Shown here: positions 25,484-36,583 of the stretch, piece by piece
Position numbering within the stretch: position 1 is the stretch's first letter
Layout of the letters: each line of letters starts with the position of its first letter
Origin: Azospirillum lipoferum
Lineage (GTDB): Bacteria; Pseudomonadota; Alphaproteobacteria; Azospirillales; Azospirillaceae
NCBI RefSeq assembly: GCF_024170005.1
Contig: NZ_JALJXJ010000019.1
Coordinates: 62,001-126,000, forward strand
Direction: 5' to 3'
Length of the DNA: 64,000 nucleotides
Translations under genes and position numbers: made by a program
Notes under the pieces: generated by a model
Told to the model about the DNA's origin: nothing
Database searches by the model: none
What the model saw: only the letters and a program-made list of their open reading frames with translations

Positions 25484-26260
25484 ATGAGCGTGCGCAAATT
25501 CCTCTTCGACGAGTCCTTCGACGTGGACGCCGTCCCCCGCATGACCCATGTGGAGGATGACGACCTGCTGCCCGAGGACGAGCTGTCGGCCCAACCGGCC
25601 CCCGAACCGGAACCGGAGCTGCCGCCGGCCCCGACCTTCGGCGAGGAGGAACTGGCCGCCGCCCGGGCTCAGGGCTATGAGGAGGGCATGGCCGCCGGCA
25701 AGTCCGAAGGGACCGCGGCGGGCTATGGCAAGGGTTTCACCGACGGCATGGCCACCGGCCAGAACACCGGCTACGAGCGCGGCAAGGCGGAGATCGAGGC
25801 GACGGTGAACAACCGAATCGCCAACGCGCTCTCCCAGATCGCCGACGGGGTGGCGCACCTGCTGGCGGCGCACGAGGCGGGCAACGCCGCGCGCAGCGAA
25901 CAGCCGGTCCATCTGGCGCTGGCGATCGTCCGCAAGCTGATGCCGGAATGGGCGCGGCGCGGCGGCATGGTCGAGGTGGAGGGAATGGTCCGCGCCTGCC
26001 TGACCGACCTGATCGACGAGCCGCGGCTGGTCATCCGGGTGGCGGAGGACACGATGGATCTGGTGCGCGACCATCTGGACCAGACGGTCGGGTCGCGCGG
26101 CTTCGGCGCCAGGCTGATGGTGATCGGCGATCCGTCGATCGCCCCCGGCGGCTGCCGCATCGAATGGGCCGAAGGCGGAATGGAGCGGGACACCGCCCAG
26201 CTGCTGGACGAAATCGAACGCCGCGCGGCGCACATGCTGGAGGCTCCGGCCCCCGTCTAA
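25484..26260 (+). CDS. fliH: FliH/FlbE, flagellar export ATPase regulator
   Basis: 258 aa. Controls the FliI ATPase and links it to the switch complex. The acidic, Pro-rich N-terminal 55 residues precede the hallmark Gly-x-x-x-Gly helix (GYEEGMAAGKSEGTAAGYGKG) and a C-terminal domain (about 120-240) with LALAIVRKLMP and DPSIAPGGCRIEW. It directly follows fliF after 47 bases, a place where fliG would normally be found in alphaproteobacteria. Spacing to fliN is 33 bases. Confidence 0.88.
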   Translation: MSVRKFLFDESFDVDAVPRMTHVEDDDLLPEDELSAQPAPEPEPELPPAPTFGEEELAAARAQGYEEGMAAGKSEGTAAGYGKGFTDGMATGQNTGYERGKAEIEATVNNRIANALSQIADGVAHLLAAHEAGNAARSEQPVHLALAIVRKLMPEWARRGGMVEVEGMVRACLTDLIDEPRLVIRVAEDTMDLVRDHLDQTVGSRGFGARLMVIGDPSIAPGGCRIEWAEGGMERDTAQLLDEIERRAAHMLEAPAPV

Positions 26261-26293
26261 GGGGGTCCGGAATGAAGGAGGTCCGAGACCGAC

Positions 26294-26611
26294 ATGCCGA
26301 GCGACAATTTTTCGCTGAACGATCTGCACGGTGGCGACGGCGACGACTACGCCAGCCCCGGAATCACCAAGGATCTGGAGGCGGTGTACGACATCCCCGT
26401 CCAGATCTCCGCCGTGCTGGGCAAATCGACCATGCAGGTGGCGCAGTTGCTGAAGCTGGGCCGCGGCGCGGTGGTGGAGCTGGACCGCAAGGTCGGCGAG
26501 GCCATCGACATCTACGTCAACAACCGCCTTGTCGCCCGCGGCGAGGTGGTGGTGGTGGAGGACCGGCTGGGCGTGACCATGACGGAAATCATCAAGTCGG
26601 ACCGCGGCTGA
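26294..26611 (+). CDS. fliN: FliN, flagellar motor switch protein
   Basis: 105 aa, a short FliN consisting of an acidic leader and one SpoA domain (about 30-100: YDIPVQISAVLGKSTMQVAQLLKLGRGAVVELD ... VNNRLVARGEVVVVEDRLGVTMTEII). It forms the bottom of the C ring and binds FliH. An AAGGAGGT site lies about 12 bases before the ATG. Its TGA overlaps the next ATG by one base. Confidence 0.95.
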   Translation: MPSDNFSLNDLHGGDGDDYASPGITKDLEAVYDIPVQISAVLGKSTMQVAQLLKLGRGAVVELDRKVGEAIDIYVNNRLVARGEVVVVEDRLGVTMTEIIKSDRG

Positions 26612-27516
26612 TGGCGGTTTCGTCCGACACCGGCACGCGCGCCGCCAAGGCGGCCCAGCCGCAGCCGGCCGCTGCTCCCACCGGCGCAACCGCGCCGGGG
26701 CGGAGCGTGCGGCTGCGCGGCGGGCTGGACGTGGCGACGCTGGTCGGGCTGGCGGCGGCGGCCGGGGTGATCCTGATCGCCATCACCACCGGCGGGTCGG
26801 CGCGCGCCTTCCTCGATCCGCCGTCGCTGCTGATCGTGCTGGGCGGGACGCTGGCGGTCACCACCGCCTCCTTCTCGCTGGGCGACGTGGCGGTGGCGTG
26901 GAAGAACGCGGCGGCGGTGCTGGTGCACCAGACGCTCGACCCCAAGGGCGTGGCGCGGCAGGTGATCCTGCTGGCCGAGGCCGCCCGCCGGGCCGGGCCG
27001 GAGACCCTGCGCAACGTCCTGCCGGAACTGCGCGGCGAGCCCTTCCTGCACCGCAGCGTCACCCTGATCACCGAGGGGCTGCCGCCCGACGCCATCGAGC
27101 GAATGCTGACCGGCGAGGTCGAGGCGACCGCCGGCGGCCACGGCAAGAGCGCCGGCGTGCTGCGCCGCGCGTCGGAAGTGGCGCCGGCCATGGGCCTGAT
27201 CGGCACGCTGGTCGGGCTGGTGCAGATGCTGGGCAGCCTGAGCGACCCGTCGGCCATCGGCCCGGCGATGGCTTTGGCTCTGCTGACGACCTTCTACGGG
27301 GCCGTGCTCGGCAACGTCGTCCTCTCCCCGCTCGCCGCCAAGGTGGAGCGGGCAGCGGAGGAGGACGCGCTGGTCAAGACCCTCTACACCATCGGCGCCG
27401 TGTCCATCGCGCGCCAGGAGAATCCGCGGCGTCTGGAGATGCTCCTGAACGCCGTCCTGCCGCCTGGAAAGCGGATCCAGTATTTCGACCGGGAAGCCCC
27501 GAGAGTGGGAGCGTAA
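26611..27516 (+). CDS. motA: MotA/PomA-like flagellar stator protein
   Basis: 301 aa. Proton- or sodium-channel stator subunit. After about 38 Ala/Pro-rich residues come four membrane segments (about 40-58, 70-90, 195-215, 225-250). The MotA core is [21 protein letters not shown] followed by [21 protein letters not shown]. Start chosen at the ATG that overlaps the fliN stop (TGATG); a longer frame upstream lies inside fliH/fliN. No motB is adjacent, so the partner must be elsewhere. Confidence 0.9.
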   Translation: MAVSSDTGTRAAKAAQPQPAAAPTGATAPGRSVRLRGGLDVATLVGLAAAAGVILIAITTGGSARAFLDPPSLLIVLGGTLAVTTASFSLGDVAVAWKNAAAVLVHQTLDPKGVARQVILLAEAARRAGPETLRNVLPELRGEPFLHRSVTLITEGLPPDAIERMLTGEVEATAGGHGKSAGVLRRASEVAPAMGLIGTLVGLVQMLGSLSDPSAIGPAMALALLTTFYGAVLGNVVLSPLAAKVERAAEEDALVKTLYTIGAVSIARQENPRRLEMLLNAVLPPGKRIQYFDREAPRVGA

Positions 27517-27520
27517 GGCT

Positions 27521-29101
<1,581 letters not shown>

Positions 29102-29141
29102 CGTCCCGTCCGGGACCGGGACCTGAGCGGCGGGAGCATCC

Positions 29142-31331
29142 ATGGCGCTGACGGAGCAGAATAGCGGCGGAGGTGGCAGCCCTGGGTTGGGGGGCGGCGG
29201 CGGTCCCGGCAACATGGCCGCCTTCGGCGAGATGTGGGCGGTCGCCAAGTCGTCGCTGAAGCGCGGCGACGTGGCGATGGCCGTCGGCATCCTGATCGTC
29301 GTCGTCGGCCTGATCATGCCGCTGCCCGCCGTCATGCTCGACATGATGCTGGGGCTGAACATCACCGTCTCCATCCTGATCCTGATGGTGGTGCTGTTCA
29401 TCGAGAAGCCGCTTCAGCTGTCCTCATACCCGACGATCCTGCTGATCACCACGCTGCTGCGCCTGTCGCTGAACATGGCCTCGACGCGCCTGATCCTGAC
29501 GCAGGGGCATGAGGGGACGTCGGCCGCCGGCCATGTGATCGAGGCATTCGCCAGCCTCGTCATGGGCGGCGATTTCGTCATCGGCGTGATCATCTACGCC
29601 ATCCTGACGATCGTGAACTTCAAGGTCATCACCGCCGGTTCGGGCCGCATCGCCGAAGTGGCGGCGCGCTTCACCCTGGACGCCATGCCCGGCAAGCAGA
29701 TGGCCATCGACGCCGACCTGTCGGCCGGCATGATCGAGGAGAGCACCGCACGGGCCCGGCGCAAGGAGCTGGAGGACGAAAGCGCCTTCTTCGGCTCGAT
29801 GGACGGTGCGTCGAAGTTCGTGAAGGGCGACGCGGTCGCCGGCCTGATGATCATGTTCATCAACATCATCGGCGGCGTGACCATCGCGGTGCTGCGCCAC
29901 GACATGCCGGTGATGACGGCGCTGGACACCTTCACCAAGCTGACCATCGGTGACGGTCTGGTGTCGCAGATCCCGGCGCTGGTCATCTCGATCTCCGCCG
30001 GCTTCCTGGTGTCGAAGGCCGGCATGGGCGGCTCGACCGACAAGGCGGTGGTGGGGCAGCTGACCGGCCACAGCCAGGCGCTGGCCCTGTCGGCCGGCGC
30101 CATCGGCGTACTGGCCCTGCTGCCGGGGATGCCGATCCTGACGCTGGCCCCGGTCATCGGCGCCGTGGGCTTCGCCGCCTGGTACATGCCGCGCCTGCGC
30201 GCGAAGAAGGAGGCGGAAGAGGCCGCGGCGGCGGAGGAGGCGGCGGCCGGGGCCGGGCCGGGCGGCGTGCCGGGTGCCGGACCGGCACCGGACGAGCCGA
30301 TCGCCACCGCGCTCGCCATCGACCTGATCCGGCTGGAGCTGGGCTATGGCCTGTTGTCGCTGATCAACCAGCCGCAGGCGGGCAGCCACCGGCTGACCGA
30401 CCAGATCAAGGGCCTGCGCCGGCAGATCGCCGGCGAGGTCGGCTTCGTCATGCCGGCGGTCCGCATCCAGGACAATTTGCAGCTTCCGCCCAACACCTAC
30501 ATCATCCGTGTCAAGGAGATCGAGGCCGGGCGCGGCGACATCCGGCCGAACATGCTGCTGGTGATGGACCCGCGCGGCGACGCCATGAGCCTGCCCGGCG
30601 AACAGACGGTGGAGCCGACCTTCGGCCTGCCCGCCATCTGGATCGAGCCGGGATACCGCGAGGAGGCGCTGTTCAAGGGCTACACCGTGGTCGACCCGTC
30701 GACCGTGGTGACCACCCACCTGACCGAGCTGATCAAGGACAACATGCCGGAGCTGCTGTCCTTCACCGAGACGCAGAAGCTGCTGGACGAGACCGACAAG
30801 GAACACCAGAAGCTGATCGCCGATGTGGTGCCTGGACAGATCACTGTGGGCGGATTGCAACGGGTGTTGCAGAATCTCCTTGCCGAACGGGTCTCGATCC
30901 GGGATCTTCCCACGATATTGGAAGGGGTATCCGAAGCGACCAGCCAGACCCGCAGCATCACCCAGATCACCGAGCATGTGCGGTCCCGCCTCGCCCGGCA
31001 GATTTGCGACGCGAACACGAACGAGATGGGCTTCATCCCGCTCGTCACCCTGTCGCCCGAATGGGAGCAGGGGTTCGCGGAATCGCTGGTGGGCGACGGC
31101 GACGACCGGCAGCTGACGATGGCCCCGTCCCGCCTGCAGCAGTTCATCACCTCCGTCCGCCAAACCTTCGAGCGACATGCCATGATGGGCGAGAGTCCCG
31201 TTCTGTTGACCAGCCCGCTGATCCGTCCGTTCGTCCGCTCGATCGTCGAGCGGTTCCGGCCGGCGACCGTGGTCATGTCCCAGAACGAGATCCACCCGAA
31301 GGCCCGCATCAAGACCCTGGGACAGATCTGA
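29142..31331 (+). CDS. flhA: FlhA, flagellar export gate protein
   Basis: 729 aa, usual size with an extra Gly-rich N-terminal 30 residues. About eight membrane helices occupy residues 40-330. The FHIPEP signature is represented by AARFTLDAMPGKQMAIDADL. The cytoplasmic ring domain (about 375-725) binds export substrates (FVMPAVRIQDNLQLPPNTYIIRVKE, PEWEQ). A charged Ala/Glu linker (KKEAEEAAAAEEAAAG) joins the two parts. It lies 40 bases after flbD. Confidence 0.96.
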   Translation: MALTEQNSGGGGSPGLGGGGGPGNMAAFGEMWAVAKSSLKRGDVAMAVGILIVVVGLIMPLPAVMLDMMLGLNITVSILILMVVLFIEKPLQLSSYPTILLITTLLRLSLNMASTRLILTQGHEGTSAAGHVIEAFASLVMGGDFVIGVIIYAILTIVNFKVITAGSGRIAEVAARFTLDAMPGKQMAIDADLSAGMIEESTARARRKELEDESAFFGSMDGASKFVKGDAVAGLMIMFINIIGGVTIAVLRHDMPVMTALDTFTKLTIGDGLVSQIPALVISISAGFLVSKAGMGGSTDKAVVGQLTGHSQALALSAGAIGVLALLPGMPILTLAPVIGAVGFAAWYMPRLRAKKEAEEAAAAEEAAAGAGPGGVPGAGPAPDEPIATALAIDLIRLELGYGLLSLINQPQAGSHRLTDQIKGLRRQIAGEVGFVMPAVRIQDNLQLPPNTYIIRVKEIEAGRGDIRPNMLLVMDPRGDAMSLPGEQTVEPTFGLPAIWIEPGYREEALFKGYTVVDPSTVVTTHLTELIKDNMPELLSFTETQKLLDETDKEHQKLIADVVPGQITVGGLQRVLQNLLAERVSIRDLPTILEGVSEATSQTRSITQITEHVRSRLARQICDANTNEMGFIPLVTLSPEWEQGFAESLVGDGDDRQLTMAPSRLQQFITSVRQTFERHAMMGESPVLLTSPLIRPFVRSIVERFRPATVVMSQNEIHPKARIKTLGQI

Positions 31332-31377
31332 TGGTGCGTGCCGTCCCCCCCTCCTTAACTGACGGAAGGCGCTGCCG

Positions 31378-32643
31378 ATGCGGCTGAAGTCCTTCCACGC
31401 CAAGACCATGTCCGACGCCATGCGGATGGTGCGCCAGTCGCTGGGCGATGACGCCATCATCGTCGCCACGCGCGAGGAGGAAGGCGGCGGCGTGCGCGTC
31501 ACGGCGGCGGTGGAAGAGGACGACCTGCCGCCGGCCCCGTCCTCCGGCGGTTCGCGCGGCGGTCGGGGCAGCAAGGCGCCGCCCAAACCGGTGGAACCCG
31601 AGATCGACGTCGGCGAGGTGGTGGCCGACGCCCTGCAACGCCACGGCGTGCCGGCCGCGCTGGCCGAACAGCTGATCGACGCGGCGTCGGGCCTGGACAC
31701 CGAGGATCCGCGGCTGGCGCTGGGCTCGGCGCTCGATTCCTTCTTCACCTTCAACCCGCTGCCCGACGGCCGCGCGCCGGTGAAGCCGCTGGCGCTGGTC
31801 GGCCCGCCGGGGTCGGGCAAGACGCTGGTCGCGGCCAAGCTGGCGGCGCGGGCCGTCTTCAAGAAATGCTCGGTCGGCGTCATCACCACCGACACTGTGC
31901 GGGCCGGCGGCGTCGACCAGCTGGCCGCCTTCACCCGGCTGATGAAGCTGAAGCTCGCGACGGTGGAGGACCCCGACGCGCTGGCCGGCGCCTTCGAGGT
32001 GCATCGCCGGACCGACCTCGTTCTGGTCGACACCGCCGGGCGCAACCCGTTCGACGCCGACGACATGCAGGATCTGCGGGCCATGCTGTCCGCCGGGGAG
32101 GTGGAGCCGGTGCTGGTGCTGCCGGCCGGCCTGGATGCGATGGAGGCCGCCGACATGGCGCTGGCCTTCAAGGCGGTGGGCGTGCGGCGCATGCTGGTCA
32201 CCCGGCTGGACATGACGCGCCGGCTGGGCAGCGTGCTCGCCATCGCCGCGCGGGCCCGGCTGTCCTTCTGCGACGCCAGCATCTCCTCCAAGGTGGCGGA
32301 AGGGCTGACGGCGCTGAACCCGCTGGCGCTCGCCCGCATGATGATCCCGGCCGAGGAGAAGGCAGCGGCCGCCAAGGAATCGGCGCCACGCCGCACCGCC
32401 CGCACCGCGGACTGGGGCGAGGATGACGGCGACGCCGACAACGGCCAGCCGGATCATACCCCCGAGCGCAAGCCGAGCTTCGGACGGGGCTATGAGCCGG
32501 AGGAGGACGAGCCGGGGATCGAGCCGGCGCCGCCACCGCGCAGGGCCGCCGCCGCGGCCGCCAAGCCGACGAAACCAGCAACCGCAAAACCCGCAACCAA
32601 GGCCAAAGCCGCCAGTTCCCCCTCGTCGAGGACCCTGCCATGA
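31378..32643 (+). CDS. flhF: FlhF, SRP-type GTPase for flagellar placement
   Basis: 421 aa. SRP-like GTPase that sets the pole and early assembly of the flagellum. The N terminus (MRLKSFHAKTMSDAMRMVRQSLGDDAIIV) is the FlhF B-domain start. G1 is GPPGSGKT (142-149), then TTDTVRAGGVDQL, DTAGR and TRLDMTRR. Beyond about residue 320 it carries a disordered Lys/Ala/Pro tail of about 100 residues (KPTKPATAKPATKAKAA), longer than normal. The stop overlaps flhG by ATGA. Confidence 0.93.
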   Translation: MRLKSFHAKTMSDAMRMVRQSLGDDAIIVATREEEGGGVRVTAAVEEDDLPPAPSSGGSRGGRGSKAPPKPVEPEIDVGEVVADALQRHGVPAALAEQLIDAASGLDTEDPRLALGSALDSFFTFNPLPDGRAPVKPLALVGPPGSGKTLVAAKLAARAVFKKCSVGVITTDTVRAGGVDQLAAFTRLMKLKLATVEDPDALAGAFEVHRRTDLVLVDTAGRNPFDADDMQDLRAMLSAGEVEPVLVLPAGLDAMEAADMALAFKAVGVRRMLVTRLDMTRRLGSVLAIAARARLSFCDASISSKVAEGLTALNPLALARMMIPAEEKAAAAKESAPRRTARTADWGEDDGDADNGQPDHTPERKPSFGRGYEPEEDEPGIEPAPPPRRAAAAAAKPTKPATAKPATKAKAASSPSSRTLP

Positions 32644-33437
32644 CCGATCCGGTGTTCCCGGCCGCCCTCAAGAACGTTCGCCCGCTGCGCGGCGCCAACG
32701 TCATCGCCGTGGCCAGCGGAAAGGGCGGCGTCGGCAAGACGTGGTTCTCCATCACGCTCAGCCACGCCCTGACCAAGGCAGGCATGAACACGCTGCTGTT
32801 CGACGGCGATCTCGGGCTCGCCAACGTCGACATCCAGCTGGGCTTCTCGCCCAAGAATGATCTGGGCGCCGTCATCAACGGCGAGGTGACGCTGGCCAAG
32901 GCGGCGCAGCGCTTCCCCGACACCGGCTTCGACATCATCGCCGGCCGCTCGGGCTCGGGCACGCTGGCGCAGCTGCCGAGCCAGCGGCTGTCCGGCCTGC
33001 GCAACGACCTGCTGGAGCTGGCGAAGAGCTATGACCGGGTGGTGATGGACATGGGCGCCGGCGTCGACCGCACGGTGCGCACCCTGTCGGGCCCGGCCGG
33101 CACCACGCTGGTGGTGACGACGGACGAGCCGACCTCGCTGACCGACGCCTATGCCTTCATCAAGCTGACCCACGCCACCAACCCGTCGGCCGACCTGCGG
33201 ATCGTGGTCAACATGGCGCAGAGCGTGAAGGACGGCGAGCGGACCTACGGCACCATCCTGAAGGCCTGCCAGAACTTCCTGAAATACAAGCCGGCGCTGG
33301 CGGGCATCATCCGCCGCGACCTGAAGGTGCGCGACGCCATCCGCAACCAGACGCCGCTGCTGACCCGCTCGCCCGCCAGCGACGCGGCCCGCGACGTCGA
33401 GGCGATCGTGCAGCGGCTGCTCGCCAGCGCCAAGTAG
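32640..33437 (+). CDS. flhG: FlhG/FleN-like MinD-family ATPase
   Basis: 265 aa. Controls flagellar number together with FlhF. The deviant Walker A is GKGGVGKT (27-34), with DGDLGLANVDIQLG as Walker A-prime/switch I and VVMDMGAGVD as Walker B. The usual C-terminal membrane helix is not obvious (ends DVEAIVQRLLASAK). Translationally coupled to flhF. Confidence 0.92.
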   Translation: MTDPVFPAALKNVRPLRGANVIAVASGKGGVGKTWFSITLSHALTKAGMNTLLFDGDLGLANVDIQLGFSPKNDLGAVINGEVTLAKAAQRFPDTGFDIIAGRSGSGTLAQLPSQRLSGLRNDLLELAKSYDRVVMDMGAGVDRTVRTLSGPAGTTLVVTTDEPTSLTDAYAFIKLTHATNPSADLRIVVNMAQSVKDGERTYGTILKACQNFLKYKPALAGIIRRDLKVRDAIRNQTPLLTRSPASDAARDVEAIVQRLLASAK

Positions 33438-33456
33438 CGGGCGGGGATGGGCGGGC

Positions 33457-35343
33457 ATGGGAGGGGCGATCCCACCATCGGTCACGCCGGTCGCCGCCAC
33501 CGCCGCGGCAACCCCCGCCACGCCCGCACCCGTCACTGCCGAGGCCACGGTCGTCCAGCTTCCCGAACGGCTGCCGGAGATCACCCGCCCGGTGGTGCTG
33601 ACCGGCACCGTCGCCGGCCAGACGCCGGAAGGGCTGACCCGCGTGCGCACCGCGGCGGGCGAACTTCTGCTGGACAGTGCCGCGGAGCTGCCGGCCGACA
33701 AGCCGGTCACCGTGCAGATCACGCCCGGCCAGACCACGACCGGCAGCACGGCCTCGACCGGCGCCCCCACCACCGCGCTTCCGGGCAAGCCGACCGCACT
33801 GATCCTGCTGCAATCCCTCGGCAGTCCGGCCACGCCATCCACGGGGAGCGCCACGCCCAGCCCGACGGCCGGCAGCGGTGCCGCGCCCGCCGTCCTGCTG
33901 CCGACGCCGACACAGGTCAGCGTTCCGGCCAATCTGCCGCCGCTGCTGCCGGGCACCGTGGTGCCGGCGCTGGTCCTGGCCGGCGGGTCCGGTGCCAGAC
34001 TGCCGACCCCCGCCGCCCCGCCAATGCAGACCGCGCCCGCAGCACCGGCACCGGCAGGCCCATCGGGCAGTGCGAAGCCGGAAGCACCGGCCGCCGGAAC
34101 TCCCGCGACGCCGGCCGGCGGTTCACCGGTCCCGGTCCCCACCATGGGCGGCGGCAGCGCCACATTCGGCACGCCGGTACAGCTGGGCGGCGATGCGGCC
34201 CATCCCGGGGCCGAGACTCCGACTGCCTCCAACTCGCCCGCCCCCAACTCACTCGATGAGACTGCCGGCACCCCCGAACCGCCGGACCTGCCGCGCGGTG
34301 CCACGGTGGCGCTGAAGATCCTGACGGTCACCCCGCCGCCGCAACAGCCCCGGCCGGCCGGCGACCCGGAGGCCGGCGGGCGCAACGGGCAGCCAGGGAA
34401 CCAACCCGGTCAGCAATCGGGCGGACAGGCGGCTTCCCAGCCCTCTCCTCTGTCCTCCTCCCAGCCCGACGAAGCCGCGCTGCCGCCCGACACCCCCGTC
34501 CTGCGCGGCACGGTGGCCGGCAGCACGCCGCAGGGGCAGCCGATCCTGGCGACCAAACAGGGCATGCTGGCGCTGAACGTCCCGGCAAGCCTGCCGCAAG
34601 GGGCGAAGGTGACGGCGGCGCTGGCCGACCTCGCCCGTGCCACCCAGGCGGCGGCCCCCACCCTGCCCGGCCCGCCGGGACCGCTGGACGGGCGTGACTG
34701 GCCGGCGATGCGGCAGCTGATGGCGACGCTGGCGGCCGATCCGGCGCTCGCCAAGTCGATGCTGGCGACGATGCCGCAGCCGAACCGCAAGCTGACGGCG
34801 GCGTTGAGCTTCTTCCTGTCGGCGATGCGCGGCGGCGACGCCCAGGGCTGGCTGGGCGACGAGGCCACGTCCGCCCTGGACAAGGCGGGACGCCGCGACC
34901 TGCTGGAGCGGCTGGAGAAGGACTTCGACGGCCTGCGCCGCGAGGCGGCGGAACCGCTGCCGGGCGACTGGCGCAGCTACACCATCCCGCTGATGGACGC
35001 GAATGGGCCGAAGCCGATCAAGCTGCATGTCCATCCGCTGAAGGAAGACGAGGAGAGCGGCGGCAAGGAACGCGCCAAGCCCGGCAGCCGTTTCGTCATC
35101 GACGTCGACCTCAGCCGCTTCGGGCCGTTGCAGCTGGACGGGCTGGTGCGGCCCAACCATTTCGACCTGATCCTGCGCAGTCACGTCGCCCTGCCGCCGG
35201 AGCTGCGGGTGGAACTGATCCAGGTCTTCGCCGACAGCGTCCGCGCGGTCGGCTACAGCGGCGGCCTGTCCTTCCAATCCGGGGCGCGAAGCTGGGTGAA
35301 GCTGACCCGCGCCGGACAGGCGGGCCTGGGGGTGTCGGCATGA
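33457..35343 (+). CDS. FliK-like (hook-length control) protein, tentative
   Basis: 628 aa. Residues 1-400 are low-complexity, rich in Pro, Ala, Thr and Gly (TPATPAPVTAEATV; GQPGNQPGQQSGGQ), as expected for a secreted ruler. The C-terminal 220 residues are folded. Their last 130 (GDWRSYTIPLMDANGPKPIKLHVHPL ... VIDVDLSRFGPLQLDGLVRP ... HVALPPELRVELIQVFADS) have the beta-rich pattern of the FliK C-terminal domain (L-R-L-x-P ... LGP-v-x-v). The assignment rests on layout and flagellar context, not on a firm motif. It may be a family specific to these bacteria. Overlaps the next gene by ATGA. Confidence 0.6.
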   Translation: MGGAIPPSVTPVAATAAATPATPAPVTAEATVVQLPERLPEITRPVVLTGTVAGQTPEGLTRVRTAAGELLLDSAAELPADKPVTVQITPGQTTTGSTASTGAPTTALPGKPTALILLQSLGSPATPSTGSATPSPTAGSGAAPAVLLPTPTQVSVPANLPPLLPGTVVPALVLAGGSGARLPTPAAPPMQTAPAAPAPAGPSGSAKPEAPAAGTPATPAGGSPVPVPTMGGGSATFGTPVQLGGDAAHPGAETPTASNSPAPNSLDETAGTPEPPDLPRGATVALKILTVTPPPQQPRPAGDPEAGGRNGQPGNQPGQQSGGQAASQPSPLSSSQPDEAALPPDTPVLRGTVAGSTPQGQPILATKQGMLALNVPASLPQGAKVTAALADLARATQAAAPTLPGPPGPLDGRDWPAMRQLMATLAADPALAKSMLATMPQPNRKLTAALSFFLSAMRGGDAQGWLGDEATSALDKAGRRDLLERLEKDFDGLRREAAEPLPGDWRSYTIPLMDANGPKPIKLHVHPLKEDEESGGKERAKPGSRFVIDVDLSRFGPLQLDGLVRPNHFDLILRSHVALPPELRVELIQVFADSVRAVGYSGGLSFQSGARSWVKLTRAGQAGLGVSA

Positions 35344-35693
35344 GGCGGGAGCGCCTGGCCACCCGCCCCTCCCCCGACGCCCGCCACGATTTCCTGGTGG
35401 AACTGAGCGGCGAGCCGCTGCCGGGGGTGCGGCTGACCTTGCGGCTGGTGCCCGACCTGCTGGTGCCCGATCCGGCGTCGGTCCTGGCCTATCTGGCGGA
35501 GTTTGCCGGCTTCCCCGACGGTCTGGAGGCGCTGGCCGTCGCCATCCTCGACGACCTCAACAACGAGCTGGTCCCGCGCTGGGTCGAGGTGGCGGTGGAA
35601 AGCGATGCCCCCCTGCCCCACCGCGTGGTGATCGAGGACCGGCAGCCGGCCTGGGACAATCCACGGCTGCTGGCGCGGCTGCGGCCGCTCTGA
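35340..35693 (+). CDS. Unknown small protein at the end of the flagellar block
   Basis: 117 aa, coupled (ATGA) to the FliK-like gene. No family is recognised with certainty. The segment RLTLRLVPDLLVPDPASVLAYLAEFAGFPDGLEALAVAILDDLNNELVPRWVEVAVES faintly recalls the T-fold of QueF (a similar EALA..ILDDL...PRWV string occurs there), but the QueF catalytic Cys context is missing. Since its start overlaps the previous gene it is probably co-translated and flagella-related. It ends 7 bases before the convergent cytochrome gene. Confidence 0.7.
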   Translation: MRRERLATRPSPDARHDFLVELSGEPLPGVRLTLRLVPDLLVPDPASVLAYLAEFAGFPDGLEALAVAILDDLNNELVPRWVEVAVESDAPLPHRVVIEDRQPAWDNPRLLARLRPL

Positions 35694-35700
35694 CAGGGGA

Positions 35701-36150
35701 TCAGTCGTCCTCGTAGAGGCCCTGCGCCGCCGTCCGGTGGCAGGCCTCGCAGTTGCTCTTGGCCTTGACCGTCTTGCGGCTCCAGATCGACGGTTCGAAG
35801 TCGTGCTTGCGCAGCCACCAGCGCTGTTCGGTGATGCGGATCAGGCGGCCGTCGCCGCTTCCGGCGGTCTGCGTCAGGTAGCTGCGGATGGCCGCGGCGG
35901 TGTCGGCCGGCAGGCTGGCATTCTCGCCGAAATGGTCCTGGAGGCCGTCCATGATGCGGGTCCAGGACACCGCCGGCAGCAGGCCCGGCTGAAAGGCCAT
36001 GTGGCACTCGCCGCATTCCTTCTGCGTGGCGGCATGGGTGACGGGGCGTACCCGCTCGAACTCGCTGGCGATTGCCGCTCCGGCGGTCAGGGCCAGCATG
36101 GCGAACGCAGCAATGCCGGTCAGCGCGCGGAAATTCGGATCGGAGGTCAT
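35701..36150 (-). CDS. dhc: Diheme cytochrome c (DHC-like)
   Basis: 149 aa periplasmic cytochrome with a signal peptide (about 1-28, ALTGIAAFAMLALTAGAAIASE) and two heme-binding motifs, CGECH and CEACH. The fold pattern matches DHC, the diheme electron donor to SHP. It is last in the operon OB-fold protein, small peptide, cytochrome b, SHP, DHC. Start ATG 36150 is chosen because the signal peptide begins there; longer frames overlap the SHP gene out of frame. Confidence 0.85.
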   Translation of the reverse strand: MTSDPNFRALTGIAAFAMLALTAGAAIASEFERVRPVTHAATQKECGECHMAFQPGLLPAVSWTRIMDGLQDHFGENASLPADTAAAIRSYLTQTAGSGDGRLIRITEQRWWLRKHDFEPSIWSRKTVKAKSNCEACHRTAAQGLYEDD

Positions 36151-36160
36151 CGGCTGCTCG

Positions 36161-36583
36161 CTATTGGTTCGAGAGGAAGGTGATGAAGTCGCCCTTCTCC
36201 CGCGCGGTGCAGGCGCGGCCGAGGACGTTGACGCAGTCGCGCTCGAACCGTTTTTCGACCTCGGCAGGGTCGGTGAAGCGCTTGGGGTTGGCGGACACCG
36301 CCATCGGCAGGATGTCGCGGCCGGTCTTGTAATGACGGCCGGTCCCGACCGGGTCGCGGGTGTGGCAGCTGGCGCAGGCCGGGGTGTCGGCCACCTTGCC
36401 GCCGGCATGCGGCCCGAGATAGAGCGACCGTCCGCGCTCGGCCGAGAAGCCGGTGAAGTCGGACGCCTTCGCCTGGGCGGCGTAGCCGTCGAGGATGCGG
36501 GCGCGCTCCGGATCTCCTGACGCCGCGAGCGCGACGCCGGTGCCGAAGGCCACCGTGGCGGCGAGAAGAAGGATCGTTTTCAT
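36161..36583 (-). CDS. shp: SHP-like oxygen-binding cytochrome (DUF1924)
   Basis: 140 aa. Signal peptide about 1-20 (ILLLAATVAFGTGVALAA). One heme motif, CASCH, and the DUF1924 pattern SAERGRSLYLGPHAGGKVADTPACASCHTRDPVGTGRHYKTG. The C-terminal CVNVLGRACTAREKGDFITFLSNQ contains the further Cys pair typical of sphaeroides heme protein. SHP binds oxygen and NO transiently at its heme; electrons come from DHC and a membrane cytochrome b, both encoded alongside. ATG overlaps the cytochrome b stop (TAATG). Confidence 0.87.
   Translation of the reverse strand: MKTILLLAATVAFGTGVALAASGDPERARILDGYAAQAKASDFTGFSAERGRSLYLGPHAGGKVADTPACASCHTRDPVGTGRHYKTGRDILPMAVSANPKRFTDPAEVEKRFERDCVNVLGRACTAREKGDFITFLSNQ

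Noticed and set aside
29424-32441. Long minus-strand open frame antisense to flhA and flhF
   Set aside because: Shadow of the flagellar genes; low-complexity His/Gln/Asp/Arg-rich translation.
35340-35693. QueF (7-cyano-7-deazaguanine reductase)
   Set aside because: Resemblance is limited to one short helix-like string; the catalytic Cys and NADPH motif are absent.
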